Part shown: piece after piece, positions 44,579 through 52,840 of the stretch
How the letters are laid out: the number at the start of each line of letters is the position of its first letter
Position numbering within the stretch: position 1 is the first letter of the stretch
Source of the DNA: Bin80 sp965203305
GTDB taxonomy: Bacteria; Bacteroidota; Rhodothermia; Rhodothermales; Bin80
Direction: 5' to 3'
Length of the DNA stretch: 64,000 nt
Assembly: GCA_965203305.1 (NCBI GenBank)
Contig: OZ241874.1
Span: 2,852,001-2,916,000, forward strand
Notes under the pieces: generated by a model
The model's database searches: none
Told to the model about the DNA's origin: nothing
The model's input: the letters and a program-made list of their open reading frames with translations, nothing else
Translations under genes and position numbers: made by a program

Positions 44579-45085
44579 CTAGCCCGCTTCAGCCTGCCGA
44601 ACTGTAAAAGGCACGGACTCGTCATTGAGCTTGAGCGAATAGCTCCCCCGTGCAAACCCGCCCTCCAGCATCAGATACAGCCTGTAAGGACGACGTACGG
44701 TTGCACATACGCGTGATCCAGGCCGGCGCATCTGCAATGTTGCCGTGATGATGTTTCCTGTTCTTTTCTGATCAAACGCATGCAGTTCCATGCACGCATC
44801 AGGCATACTGCCCTTGACCAGTATCTCTACGGCAACCGTATCCTGTTCTGACTTAAGCATATCTGGACGTACAATTACACGGTCAAATGTGGCTGGAAAG
44901 TACGTGAATTCCAGTTCCTCCTCTGGGACACTGATTGTAATAGTGTTGTATCCATCTGGAGGCGTTCCTTCGTAACGGTGTCCGAACTGTCTGTCGGGAT
45001 CCGCTGAAACCATGCCACTAGGACCGCTGCAGGCAACTGCAAATACAGACAGAATCACAGTAAGTGAAACATGCACCCCCCTCAT
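44579..45085 (-). CDS. hypothetical lipoprotein
   Basis: This 168-residue protein has signal VSLTVILSVFAVAC (lipobox, Cys19). The mature part is beta-rich with GTPPDGYNTITISVPEEELE, FTYFPATFDRVIVRP, and two further Cys residues that could form a disulphide (DACMEL; SRVCATV). No family is recognised. Its ATG overlaps the rsfS stop, so it is the last gene of a four-gene minus-strand cluster with an outer-membrane-like protein, a LytR_C protein and RsfS. Periplasmic location is inferred from the signal. Confidence 0.6.
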   Translation of the reverse strand: MRGVHVSLTVILSVFAVACSGPSGMVSADPDRQFGHRYEGTPPDGYNTITISVPEEELEFTYFPATFDRVIVRPDMLKSEQDTVAVEILVKGSMPDACMELHAFDQKRTGNIITATLQMRRPGSRVCATVRRPYRLYLMLEGGFARGSYSLKLNDESVPFTVRQAEAG

Positions 45086-45516
45086 GAACCAAGCATTTTC
45101 ACACGGCCTTCGTGAACCTTTTCTGTCGGGGCATCACTCCAGAGCCGCTCAAGGTCATAAAATTCCCGTCTCTCTGGCGTGAATATGTGAACGACCAGAT
45201 CAACATAGTCGAGCAGTATCCACTGACGGTGTTCTGCCCCCTCAACATGCCATGGCATCTCCTGACACTCACGCTTCAGCCGCGTTTCAACAGACTCCTT
45301 GACTGCCCTGACCTGAATATCAGATGTGCCGGAGCACAGGATAAAGTAGTCTGCCAGTCCACTGACCTCATGCATATCCATGATGACCACATCCGACGCT
45401 TTCTTTTCCTGTATGGCCGTCAGGGCTTCCCGTGCAAGAACCTGTACCGATATCTGGCCCGAACGCTTCTTCTCAGGCTCAGCAACAGATGTGTGCAATC
45501 GTTCAGTTTCCGTCAT
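45082..45516 (-). CDS. rsfS: ribosomal silencing factor RsfS
   Basis: This 144-residue protein has the RsfS/Iojap core KKASDVVIMDMHEVSGLADY, then FILCSGTSDIQVRAVKESVE, PWHVEGAEHRQWILLDYVDL, and VVHIFTPERREFYDLERLWS. RsfS binds uL14 on the large ribosomal subunit and blocks subunit joining when nutrients are short. The first 25 residues are a non-conserved, charged extension. It overlaps both neighbours (14 bp with the LytR_C gene, 4 bp with the lipoprotein), indicating a tight operon. Confidence 0.95.
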   Translation of the reverse strand: MTETERLHTSVAEPEKKRSGQISVQVLAREALTAIQEKKASDVVIMDMHEVSGLADYFILCSGTSDIQVRAVKESVETRLKRECQEMPWHVEGAEHRQWILLDYVDLVVHIFTPERREFYDLERLWSDAPTEKVHEGRVKMLGS

Positions 45517-46021
45517 GCGTGTCCTGATTTTGGGCAGTTTTCTCGGGATTGGCGAATGGAGGAATCAGCCCGTAATCCTTGCCAAGAATTACCGAAGCAT
45601 CCAGATGAAACTCTCTGCCCACATCTTTCTGAATACGTTCGGAAGACAGGCCTAGGGATGCGGCAACCTGACGGGCAATCTCGGGATTGCCGATCCGGTC
45701 TACGACAACCGTTCGTTTAACGTCAAATGAGGAGTGATTTCCCACATCTACCACATCATATCCTTTCGAGCGCAGGTAGATACGCATCTGCTCTGCCAAA
45801 CCTTGAACACCTACTCCGTTACGAACTCCAATCTGATAGGCATCCGCAGCACCGGGATGCTCCACTTCGGAAGTAATTTCAACTGTTGAAGCAACCTGAT
45901 TCGGTAAAACCGCCTCCCTTACGAGAGGAATGTTTACCAGAAAGGACACGACCAGAACAGTCACTGTGATCCCCAACAAAGTCAGGAATATGTCAAGACC
46001 AAAGACCTTCAATCGGCTCAT
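45503..46021 (-). CDS. LytR C-terminal domain membrane protein
   Basis: This 172-residue protein has one N-terminal transmembrane helix (DIFLTLLGITVTVLVVSFLV) followed by a periplasmic LytR_C domain: YQIGVRNGVGVQGLAEQMRI, YLRSKGYDVVDVGNHSSFDV and IARQVAASLGLSSERIQKDV. The domain occurs in envelope proteins, often near rsfS in FCB genomes, with no enzymatic activity known for the isolated domain. The last residues are rich in Asn/Gln/Asp. A link to peptidoglycan or wall polymer assembly is inferred only. Confidence 0.8.
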   Translation of the reverse strand: MSRLKVFGLDIFLTLLGITVTVLVVSFLVNIPLVREAVLPNQVASTVEITSEVEHPGAADAYQIGVRNGVGVQGLAEQMRIYLRSKGYDVVDVGNHSSFDVKRTVVVDRIGNPEIARQVAASLGLSSERIQKDVGREFHLDASVILGKDYGLIPPFANPEKTAQNQDTHDGN

Positions 46022-46042
46022 GCGTACTCCGACCGGTTCCTG

Positions 46043-46561
46043 CTAAAACCAGGTGTTCCTTCCGTACAGCCCGGCATGCCTGTGCCCGTATCCGTAAGGG
46101 CCGTACCCCATCATCCCGCGGTACGCATAGGGATTCTGCCTGATCTGAACATGCAGCTGAAATCGCTCGGACGGTTTCCATGCCACCTCGGCATTGCGCA
46201 AAAAGATCTGGGGATGCTGCTGGCCGAAACCCGCGTTGCGAGCGATCCGATTCTGCGGAGAGTATGCAACTGCGACATCCATTCGGGCCGCCAGTTTGGG
46301 GCTGAACCTCCAAGCCATCGTATTCGTGTACATTCCCATAGAATATCCATTCCCTCCGAATGATCCGGCCGTCATTTCAAGGCTATGGCTCATTTGAAAG
46401 ACACTCGGGTTGAATATCCTGTTTAAGAACGCACCAACCTTACCAGACGTATCATAAAGCCTAGTTTGGGGGAACTCACTTGGAGCGGTTCCTCTGAACT
46501 GTGCCTCCGCAGAAAATGTCAGAGAGGCGAATATGGCAATAAGAAATAAATTCCGGTGCAT
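46043..46561 (-). CDS. hypothetical secreted beta-rich protein
   Basis: This 172-residue protein starts with a signal peptide (MHRNLFLIAIFASLTFSAEA). The middle looks like amphipathic strands (LEMTAGSFGGNGYSMGMYTN; KLAARMDVAVAYSPQNRIAR), and the tail is rich in Tyr, Gly, Met and His, ending in Phe. It resembles a small outer-membrane-associated protein; the His/Tyr/Gly tail could bind metal. I recognise no family. It heads the minus-strand cluster that includes rsfS, with the promoter in the 122-bp gap before the chorismate mutase gene. Confidence 0.6.
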   Translation of the reverse strand: MHRNLFLIAIFASLTFSAEAQFRGTAPSEFPQTRLYDTSGKVGAFLNRIFNPSVFQMSHSLEMTAGSFGGNGYSMGMYTNTMAWRFSPKLAARMDVAVAYSPQNRIARNAGFGQQHPQIFLRNAEVAWKPSERFQLHVQIRQNPYAYRGMMGYGPYGYGHRHAGLYGRNTWF

Positions 46562-46683
46562 GATCAGAACGTATCTTGCAGGTTAAAGATAAGACAGGGC
46601 AACATTTTTATCTGTACTTGGCAGTACCACGTTTGTTCACCTAACCACATTCAGAGCATTATGTTCACATTTCAACTACACCT

Positions 46684-46992
46684 ATGAAGCCTGAACCTTC
46701 ATTGCAATCCGTCTCAAAAAAAGACTTGAAACCATTCAGGGCACAGATTGATGAAGTAGACCAACAGCTGGTCAAGCTCTTGAACGAGCGTTCAGTTCTG
46801 GCAAACAAAATTGGACATGTCAAGCAACAACTGGGACTTCCAATCTACATGCCTGCCAGAGAGAAGGAAGTTCTTGAGAATGTAATTCAGGCAAATCCCG
46901 GCCCCCTCCCCCCCGAGGCTATCCGAAGACTATTTGAGCGGATTATTGACGAGACACGTGCGCTGGAACGCAAAAAATATCAATCCAAGTGA
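46684..46992 (+). CDS. chorismate mutase (AroQ type)
   Basis: This 102-residue all-helical protein matches the AroQ fold: KPFRAQIDEVDQQLVKLLNE, RSVLANKIGHVKQQLGLPIY, PAREKEVLENVIQANPGPLP, then AIRRLFERIIDETRALERKK. Arg19-, Lys- and Arg-type residues (R in AQID, K in GHVKQQ, R in PAREKE) fit the active site that converts chorismate to prephenate for Phe/Tyr synthesis. It is monofunctional, with no fused dehydratase or DAHP synthase. mltG follows after six bases, so the two probably share a promoter. Confidence 0.88.
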   Translation: MKPEPSLQSVSKKDLKPFRAQIDEVDQQLVKLLNERSVLANKIGHVKQQLGLPIYMPAREKEVLENVIQANPGPLPPEAIRRLFERIIDETRALERKKYQSK

Positions 46993-46998
46993 GCTGAC

Positions 46999-48036
46999 AT
47001 GCGCAAGATTGTAATTCTCGTATCTGGCGTTGCGCTTCTCGCAGGAATGGGAGCAGCATCTGTCTGGATGGCATGGTTTCCAAATACGCCATCTTTTGAT
47101 GACTCCCCATCTCTGTATATTCCGAGAGGCAGTTCCTTCACTGATGTAATGGATTCGTTGGAAACCCGAAATCTGCTCATCAATCCATGGACTTTCCGCC
47201 TCGTGGCTCATGCGACAGGATGGAAAGACCAGGTAAAGGCAGGACACTATACCATTTCCTCCAGACAGTCGAATATTCGTCTTTTGCAAACCCTTCGAAG
47301 AGGGTTACAGACTCCGGTCTCTGTGAGAATTCCTGCCGGATCCCGACGCGACAGAGTTGCCCATGCCGCGGCTGCAAATATGAATTTTGAACCGGAGGAT
47401 TTTATCGCAGCACTTCAAGACACTGCTTTGGCAACAGAGCTCAATACGGATACCCTCCACCTGTTCAGTTACATGCTCCCGGAAACCTATCAGTTCTATT
47501 GGTTAACCGAAGCGGAGGATGTGGTTCGGCGCATCAAACATGAGTTTGATTCCTTTTATGAGCGTGAAATAGCCGCCGGAGCACTGGAACGTGGCCTCGT
47601 GCGCGAAGCAGTCGTAAGCCTGGCTGCAATTGTTGAATGGGAGACAAGGCTGGACTCCGAAAAATCCCGTATTGCCGGAGTGTATCTGAATCGTCTGCAG
47701 AAAAATTGGCCCCTGCAGGCAGATCCGACGGTGCAGTATGCTTTACTTGAACTGGAAGGCAGCAAGCGTCGCCTATTTTATCGCGATTATCGTATTCAGC
47801 ATCCGTACAATACTTATCGGTACCGGGGACTGCCTCCTGGCCCGATCACCAATCCTTCCCCTTCATCTCTGAAATCAACCGCGGCGGCGGAAAAACATGA
47901 CTACATGTTTTTCGTAGCGAGCCCTGAAGGTGGACATTCCTTCAATGTTGATCTCCGGGGGCATAACCGGGACGCAGCTGTTCTGCGACGTTATGTATCA
48001 GAGCGCAGGCGCGATCAAACCCGCCGTGATCGCTGA
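46999..48036 (+). CDS. mltG: endolytic transglycosylase MltG
   Basis: This 345-residue protein has one N-terminal transmembrane segment (IVILVSGVALLAGMGAASVW), a LysM-like domain (YIPRGSSFTDVMDSLETRNL), and the YceG catalytic domain with Glu213 in VVSLAAIVEWETRLDSEKSR, IAGVYLNRLQKNWPLQADPT, then YRYRGLPPGPITNPSPSSLK. MltG cuts nascent glycan strands in the periplasm and so sets peptidoglycan chain length. The family usually has EKET at the catalytic site; here Lys is replaced by Trp. It follows the chorismate mutase gene. Confidence 0.93.
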   Translation: MRKIVILVSGVALLAGMGAASVWMAWFPNTPSFDDSPSLYIPRGSSFTDVMDSLETRNLLINPWTFRLVAHATGWKDQVKAGHYTISSRQSNIRLLQTLRRGLQTPVSVRIPAGSRRDRVAHAAAANMNFEPEDFIAALQDTALATELNTDTLHLFSYMLPETYQFYWLTEAEDVVRRIKHEFDSFYEREIAAGALERGLVREAVVSLAAIVEWETRLDSEKSRIAGVYLNRLQKNWPLQADPTVQYALLELEGSKRRLFYRDYRIQHPYNTYRYRGLPPGPITNPSPSSLKSTAAAEKHDYMFFVASPEGGHSFNVDLRGHNRDAAVLRRYVSERRRDQTRRDR

Positions 48037-48534
48037 TGGTCATCATTGCAGGCTCTCCCTCCTATGCAATGCAATAACCTCACACGAGCCAGATCCTCCT
48101 TGCACAACCATAACACCATGTAGAGGCCATTGACTCAATTCTGAAGCCTGCACACAAGCAAAAGATGTGCTGCTGTGATCTTTGCGGATCATGATTCCGT
48201 TTTTCATACACAGTCACTTCCGGTTCTTTTCCGTCTCCGAATCGTGGAGAGGCCACTTTTTGTGCTTTCACACGGATCCAGGTCAGTCCCTTGGCTGTGT
48301 GTTCATTTCTTCGCCTTCTTGTTCTGAATAACGATTCTTGCAAACTTCTCTTTCCCATTTACGCGGAATCTGCTCTGCTTGCCTGTTAATTGCGTGATGA
48401 GTGGTCTATCCATTCCGACAATCTCAAACTGTTCTGGATTGTACTTGTCCAGAAAAGTAATTGGCACCCCCATTGCTCCATCCCAATCCATGGGGATATC
48501 CTTCGTTTTACTCACCTCAATGGCATCGTAGTTA

Positions 48535-50403
48535 GTGTCTGTCCGAAAACACGGGATATATGGGTTTGCGCTGGTTCCTGTGCGCATTTTTGGGGATATT
48601 TCTTTTCTAAAGAAGTCCACTTTTTGGGGGATATGATCGTATAAGCCCTGAAACCCGTTCATCTTTTTCCTTTTGCTGAGATGAGAAAAGTCATTGAACC
48701 TCAACTTGAGATTGGATGGAAGCCTCTGGAAGAGATCACGCTGCCCCTTCACAATCGGGATGATTTCTATCTGTGCATGACGGCCATTTTGCATCTTTAC
48801 CATGATGTTTTGCTGCGTGCGCGTCTGTTTTCCCGGTTGGCGGAGATTTTTCCTGCGGGGGTTCGGACGGATCGGGGGCGTCCGGGGATGTTTGCATGGC
48901 GCATCTTCGTGCTGGGGGTGCTGAAGCAGGTTCTTCGGTGCGACTATCAGAGACTGGCCATGCTGGCCACGGAAGTGCAGGTTTTGCGACAGATTCTGTT
49001 CCATTCCGAATTTGACGATACGGTCTACTGTCCGCAGACCTTGCAGGACAATCTTTCTCTTCTGACCTCCGAGATTCTGGCAGAATTCATTCAAATGGTG
49101 GCAGAGTGCGGACAGAAGGTGGCGGGAAAGCAGGAGGGGGAGGTGTTGCAGGGGCGGTGCGATTCCAAGGTGTGCAAGACCAATGTGGAGTTTCCCTCTG
49201 ATCTGCGCCTTCTTCGGGATTCTGTCTGCGGGGGACTTCGGGAATGTGCCAAAACCGCGGATGCGCTGGATGTACCGGGCTGGCAGCAGATACAGCATCT
49301 GATGAAGACGGTAGAGAAGGCCCACAAGCCGGTATGTATCGCCAGGAAATACAAATCCCGTCCGGGCAAGGTTCGCTATTTCTTGCGTCTGTGTCGGAAG
49401 CGGGGCAGAAAAGTAGTGGACTTTCTGCGGAACCTGCATGACAGGAAAACAGAGCTGGAGCGGAAACAGGCAACGGGTTCGCTCACCAAGGCGGAAGAGA
49501 AGATGCTGAACACCGTGCTCCGTGCGATGCAGCGCATCTATTCTTTTCTGGGGTATATGGCGGTATTGCACGATCAGGTGCGTCGTCGGGTCTTGCATGG
49601 AGAGAAGATTCCGCATCGTGAGAAGATATTTTCGATCACCAAGCCGTTTACCCGCTGGATCGTGAAAGGGAAAGAAGGGGTGCTGTGCGAGTTGGGGGTT
49701 CCGGTGGCGATTATAGAAGATCAGTACCAGTTTATTCTGGGGCATGAGATTCTGTGGACGGGGACGGACAAGGATGTGGCGGTCTCGCTCACGGGGAGCG
49801 TGCAGGAGCAGTTTCCTTCCCTGCGTGAATGTTCGTATGATCGGGGTTTTTACAGTCCGGAGGTTCGGGAGAAGTTGGATGAGATGCTGGATGTGAATGC
49901 GATGCCGAAGAAAGGGAGGATGACGAAGGAAGAGCAGGAGCGGCAAAGCGATCCTGCCTTCCAGCGCGCAAGGAAACGCCATCCGGGCGTGGAATCCGCG
50001 CTGAACAACCTGGATCATCGGGGCTGGAATCTGGTGCGGGAAACAAGCCGGGAAGGCTTTGCCCGAGTCGTAGCGACCGCTATTCTGGCCGCCAATGTCC
50101 ACCGACTGGGGAGGCTGCTCCGGGAACAGGAGATCATCAAGAAAGCGAAACGACGACGAAAGCTCGCCGCATAGGCGTGCATCCCCCCTTTCTTGCGGAT
50201 TGACGAGGTGCCAAATTCAGGTGAATGCCAGAGGTACGTCCGATTCCTGCGAAGGAGGCACAAATGTACACCAATTCCCCCAAAATCCGCCCTCAAAACG
50301 GGAAGAATCTCCCCACTCCAGTCCATTTTGCGTCCAATATGACAGGAGATCTGCCCCGCCCCTGTTGCCAGTTCCCGAAAATCGGCAATTTTCGGATGGA
50401 CAC
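48535..50403 (+). mobile_element. 1869-bp insertion sequence, ISNCY-like, with 6-bp target duplication
   Basis: Terminal repeats are GTGTCTGTCCGAAAA on the left and GTGTCCATCCGAAAA (inverted) on the right, with two mismatches in 15 bases. The hexamer TAGTTA flanks the element at 48529-48534 and 50404-50409. It carries one transposase gene. Its ends match the MITE family 1 copies at 5423, 20187 and 22495, so it is the likely autonomous partner in this genome. Confidence 0.92.
48681..50174 (+). CDS. DDE transposase of the ISNCY-like element
   Basis: This 497-residue transposase has an N-terminal DNA-binding part (RPGMFAWRIFVLGVLKQVLR) and a DDE catalytic core: Asp161 in RCDSKVCKTNVEFPSDLRLL, Asp387 in CSYDRGFYSPEVREKLDEM, Glu438 in HPGVESALNNLDHRGWNLVR. 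The FSITKPFTRWIVKGKEGVL and GVPVAIIEDQYQFILGHEIL blocks are shared with ISNCY-type and related IS5-like transposases. The frame is intact, so it could be active and act on the MITEs. It ends 229 bp before the right terminal repeat; that tail shows no gene. Confidence 0.88.
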   Translation: MRKVIEPQLEIGWKPLEEITLPLHNRDDFYLCMTAILHLYHDVLLRARLFSRLAEIFPAGVRTDRGRPGMFAWRIFVLGVLKQVLRCDYQRLAMLATEVQVLRQILFHSEFDDTVYCPQTLQDNLSLLTSEILAEFIQMVAECGQKVAGKQEGEVLQGRCDSKVCKTNVEFPSDLRLLRDSVCGGLRECAKTADALDVPGWQQIQHLMKTVEKAHKPVCIARKYKSRPGKVRYFLRLCRKRGRKVVDFLRNLHDRKTELERKQATGSLTKAEEKMLNTVLRAMQRIYSFLGYMAVLHDQVRRRVLHGEKIPHREKIFSITKPFTRWIVKGKEGVLCELGVPVAIIEDQYQFILGHEILWTGTDKDVAVSLTGSVQEQFPSLRECSYDRGFYSPEVREKLDEMLDVNAMPKKGRMTKEEQERQSDPAFQRARKRHPGVESALNNLDHRGWNLVRETSREGFARVVATAILAANVHRLGRLLREQEIIKKAKRRRKLAA

Positions 50404-51257
50404 TAGTTATCATATTTCGGGTATTCTTCCGAAGAGTACTCCCTGTACAGTATCAGCTCCTCGTTACGCTTTCTATGCTCCAGATTGGTAAACCAATGAA
50501 CACCTGACACACGAATCATTCCTTCTTTTCTGTCCGAGGCGGTGGCATAGTCTTCATACCTGCTCATAAAATGCGCCGCTCCGCCCTGAAACCCATAACC
50601 CAACCATATCCTGTTCGCCTTGATGAGAGGGAAAATCTCCTTGTACGTAATCGCATTTTGATGGCCGATGATCAGAAACTTCTTCTCATACTCCATCAAC
50701 TGGGCCACATACTCCCGAAATAGTGAAAACGGAGGGTTAGTGACCACGATATCTGCCTGTTTCAGTAGCTCAATACATTCCGGGCTTCGGAAATCTCCAT
50801 CTCCCTGCAAGCGGTGAACTTCAATTTCATGGGGATCCGGCATCCGGTTTCCGTCCTTGTCCCCTGTGTACTCCAGCCAGATTGCCTGCTCGGCATCATG
50901 CCGCGAAAACAGGTCCCTCTGCTGATTCTTGTAGCAGGTGGTGATCAGCCGTTTCAGCCCCAAATGCTCAAAGTTGAGGGAAAAGTATTTGAAAAAGTTG
51001 CTCACCCGTGGATCATCACAGTTGCAGTAGATCACCTTCCCCCGGAAATGCTCCTTGTAGTGCCGTAATTCCTTCTCAATATCAATGAGCTGTGTATAGA
51101 ACTCATCCTTTGCAGCTCTCCTCGCTACATGCAGGTTTCTATTTTCTGACATCAGGAGGAGCGGTATGACCATTCAGGATACAATCCATCATTCGAATTT
51201 GTGACTTCTGGTCAGAGAGCATGCTGATGGATGAACAGATTGCAGATGGAAACTGGG

Positions 51258-52016
51258 CTAATGGACATAACTGCCTGCGTTGATATCAATGGAGGTCCCC
51301 GTAGCATGATCTGCCAAGCCACTGGCTAAAAGTGTTACCATCGGGGCGATATTTTCCGGCTCGGTGAGATGATTCAGTGCAATATCTTTCAGAATAAACT
51401 CCTCTCCGTACGAGTGGACTGCCTCCTTGGCCATATCTGTGCGGACGAAACCCGGAGCAACGACAAAAGCCTTGATCCCGTCTTTCCCATACGCGCGGGC
51501 GATACTTCTTGTCAGCGAGACAACGGCTCCCTTTGATGCTGCATAAATTGCATATTCTGCCGTATCTCCGCGGAACGCAGCCCGCGATGCGATATTGATA
51601 ATGTGCCCACCTCCCTGCTTCCGGTACTGTTCAATGGCAAGACGGCACAAGATCGCAGTTGCTCTGGCATTGATCGCCATCGTTTGTTCCCATACGTGAA
51701 GCCACCTCTTCGCAGATGCCTTCTCGTCAACGAATTGGGCGATACCCGCATTGTTGACCAGTATGTCCAGCTGTCCATAATTCGCAAGTACATCTTTCAG
51801 AAGATTCTCACATGCGTCTGCATCCGCCAAATCCGCCTGAAATACATCCGCTCGATTTCCAATCTCTGCAACAATTTTCTCCGCCAGGGAAGCATTCCTG
51901 TTGCCGTGTACTGCAACGCTTGCACCAGATTGCGCCAGATGAGTAGCGACCGCTTTTCCAATACCACGACTGGCACCCGTGACCAGTGCAACCTTGCCTT
52001 CAAGTTCAACCTTCAT
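51258..52016 (-). CDS. FabG-like SDR, 3-oxoacyl-ACP reductase family
   Basis: This 252-residue classical SDR has VALVTGASRGIGKAVATHLA, DILVNNAGIAQF, the Ser in IINIASRAAF, YAIYAASKGAVVSLTRSIAR and GFVRTDMAKEAV. It ends DHATGTSIDINAGSYVH, as in FabG-like enzymes. A role in fatty-acid elongation is possible, but the gene is not next to other fab genes, so another alcohol or ketone substrate is equally likely. Like the EcoRI-family methylase remnant it is on the minus strand, 106 bp away. DUF2480 lies upstream. Confidence 0.85.
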   Translation of the reverse strand: MKVELEGKVALVTGASRGIGKAVATHLAQSGASVAVHGNRNASLAEKIVAEIGNRADVFQADLADADACENLLKDVLANYGQLDILVNNAGIAQFVDEKASAKRWLHVWEQTMAINARATAILCRLAIEQYRKQGGGHIINIASRAAFRGDTAEYAIYAASKGAVVSLTRSIARAYGKDGIKAFVVAPGFVRTDMAKEAVHSYGEEFILKDIALNHLTEPENIAPMVTLLASGLADHATGTSIDINAGSYVH

Positions 52017-52177
52017 CTGCGGTGAAGGAGCATTTATCTTCCTGCCTGTAACAAAATCCAGAAGGCCGTGAACTGGCGTACATGGTCAAGCAAATGAGAA
52101 CACTCTTACGCTTTTTCCGATTTTCGTGGCAACTCTGCCAGCTCCCACAAACAGGATAGCCGGCCGTACATGGAGCA

Positions 52178-52699
52178 TCAATGTAGATCCTTCTTGGGGC
52201 AACGCCAGACTGGCACACTTGAGCAAGGTTCGCCAAACATGACTTTGCGAGCTACTTTCTGCAGTTCTCTCATTGCCTTCGCATAGGCACTTTCGGGTAC
52301 AATCCCTGAACCGCAGCCTTTCACAACAACCGTTCTGTCAGAAAATCTCTCCCAATCCTCTTGTTCCATTGCCATTACAAACTGCTCCCGAATCACATCG
52401 CCTCTCCGTCCCATTGTAATACTCCTGGCCATATCCAGATGCGAAGTGATGAGCATGTACGCCCACATAGGAACCAGTGCATCTGTACTGCAAAAAAGCG
52501 CGACATGCACATCACTGAACCCCTGCCAGTCATGATCAGCTACCTGTAACCGAAACGGCTTCTCCCTCAACAGGATTCCATTCTCAAGAAACGGAGCTAC
52601 GTCCAGCTCCCTGATCTCATGCCCTTCCCAGAGCAGTTCCAGATCATAGACTTCAATCCCACTCCGGGCCACACGATTCACGATTTCCATCTGACTCAT
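52178..52699 (-). CDS. DUF2480 family protein
   Basis: This 173-residue protein matches DUF2480, widespread in Bacteroidota and relatives: NRVARSGIEVYDLELLWEGH, FLENGILLREKPFRLQVADH, ALFCSTDALVPMWAYMLITS, VVVKGCGSGIVPESAYAKAM and FGEPCSSVPVWR. The conserved Cys residues suggest metal or Fe-S chemistry, and family members often lie near Fe-S assembly genes. That fits the cysteine desulfurase gene upstream on the same strand, from which it is now separated by tnpB element 4. The biochemical function is unknown. Confidence 0.85.
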   Translation of the reverse strand: MSQMEIVNRVARSGIEVYDLELLWEGHEIRELDVAPFLENGILLREKPFRLQVADHDWQGFSDVHVALFCSTDALVPMWAYMLITSHLDMARSITMGRRGDVIREQFVMAMEQEDWERFSDRTVVVKGCGSGIVPESAYAKAMRELQKVARKVMFGEPCSSVPVWRCPKKDLH

Positions 52700-52712
52700 A
52701 CAGCTTTATCAT

Positions 52713-52840
52713 GGGGCTTATATACGTGAGGGCCCATATTAAGATGGAACCGGTACACGTACACTTGACGGGTCATCGGGGTCCCCACCGGGAACGCCCC
52801 TCGCACGTCCAGATGCCCCATGCCCTGGGGCCCGCAAGAT
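52713..52840 (-). ncRNA. predicted omegaRNA of tnpB element 4
   Basis: On the minus strand the hairpin arms are GTTCCC and GGGGAC (52778-52800) instead of GAACC and GGTTC in the other copies, so pairing is kept by compensatory changes. The following GATGACCCGTCAA is unchanged even though the protein frame is shifted. The presumed guide adjoins the end at 52712 (ATGATAAAGCTGTATG). The 5' end is approximate. Confidence 0.5.

Larger units (their letters stand above)
48303..51152 (-). pseudogene. EcoRI-family adenine methyltransferase gene split by an IS
   Basis: The 5' part (51152 down to 50404) reads SENRNLHVARRAAKDEFYTQ, VIYCNCDDPRVSNFFKYFSL, NFEHLGLKRLITTCYKNQQR and the motif IVVTNPPFSLFREYVAQLME. 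The 3' part (48534 down to 48303) reads YDAIEVSKTKDIPMDWDGAM, GVPITFLDKYNPEQFEIVGM. Both match M.EcoRI-type methylases. Removing the IS (48535-50403) and one TAGTTA copy joins PKYDN to YDAIE in frame and restores 324 residues, close to the 326 of M.EcoRI. The enzyme would methylate adenine in a palindromic site. With the IS present, a stop follows PKYDN, removing about 75 C-terminal residues. No EcoRI-like endonuclease is adjacent. Confidence 0.88.

Noticed and set aside
48303..50102. 599-codon minus-strand frame spanning the transposase
   Set aside because: Only its last about 75 codons are real (the 3' end of the split methyltransferase). The rest is the antisense of the IS transposase and joins by chance.
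52006..52236. 76-codon minus-strand frame between the SDR and DUF2480 genes
   Set aside because: It overlaps the starts and ends of both good genes and is Cys/Ser/Arg-rich without a motif.
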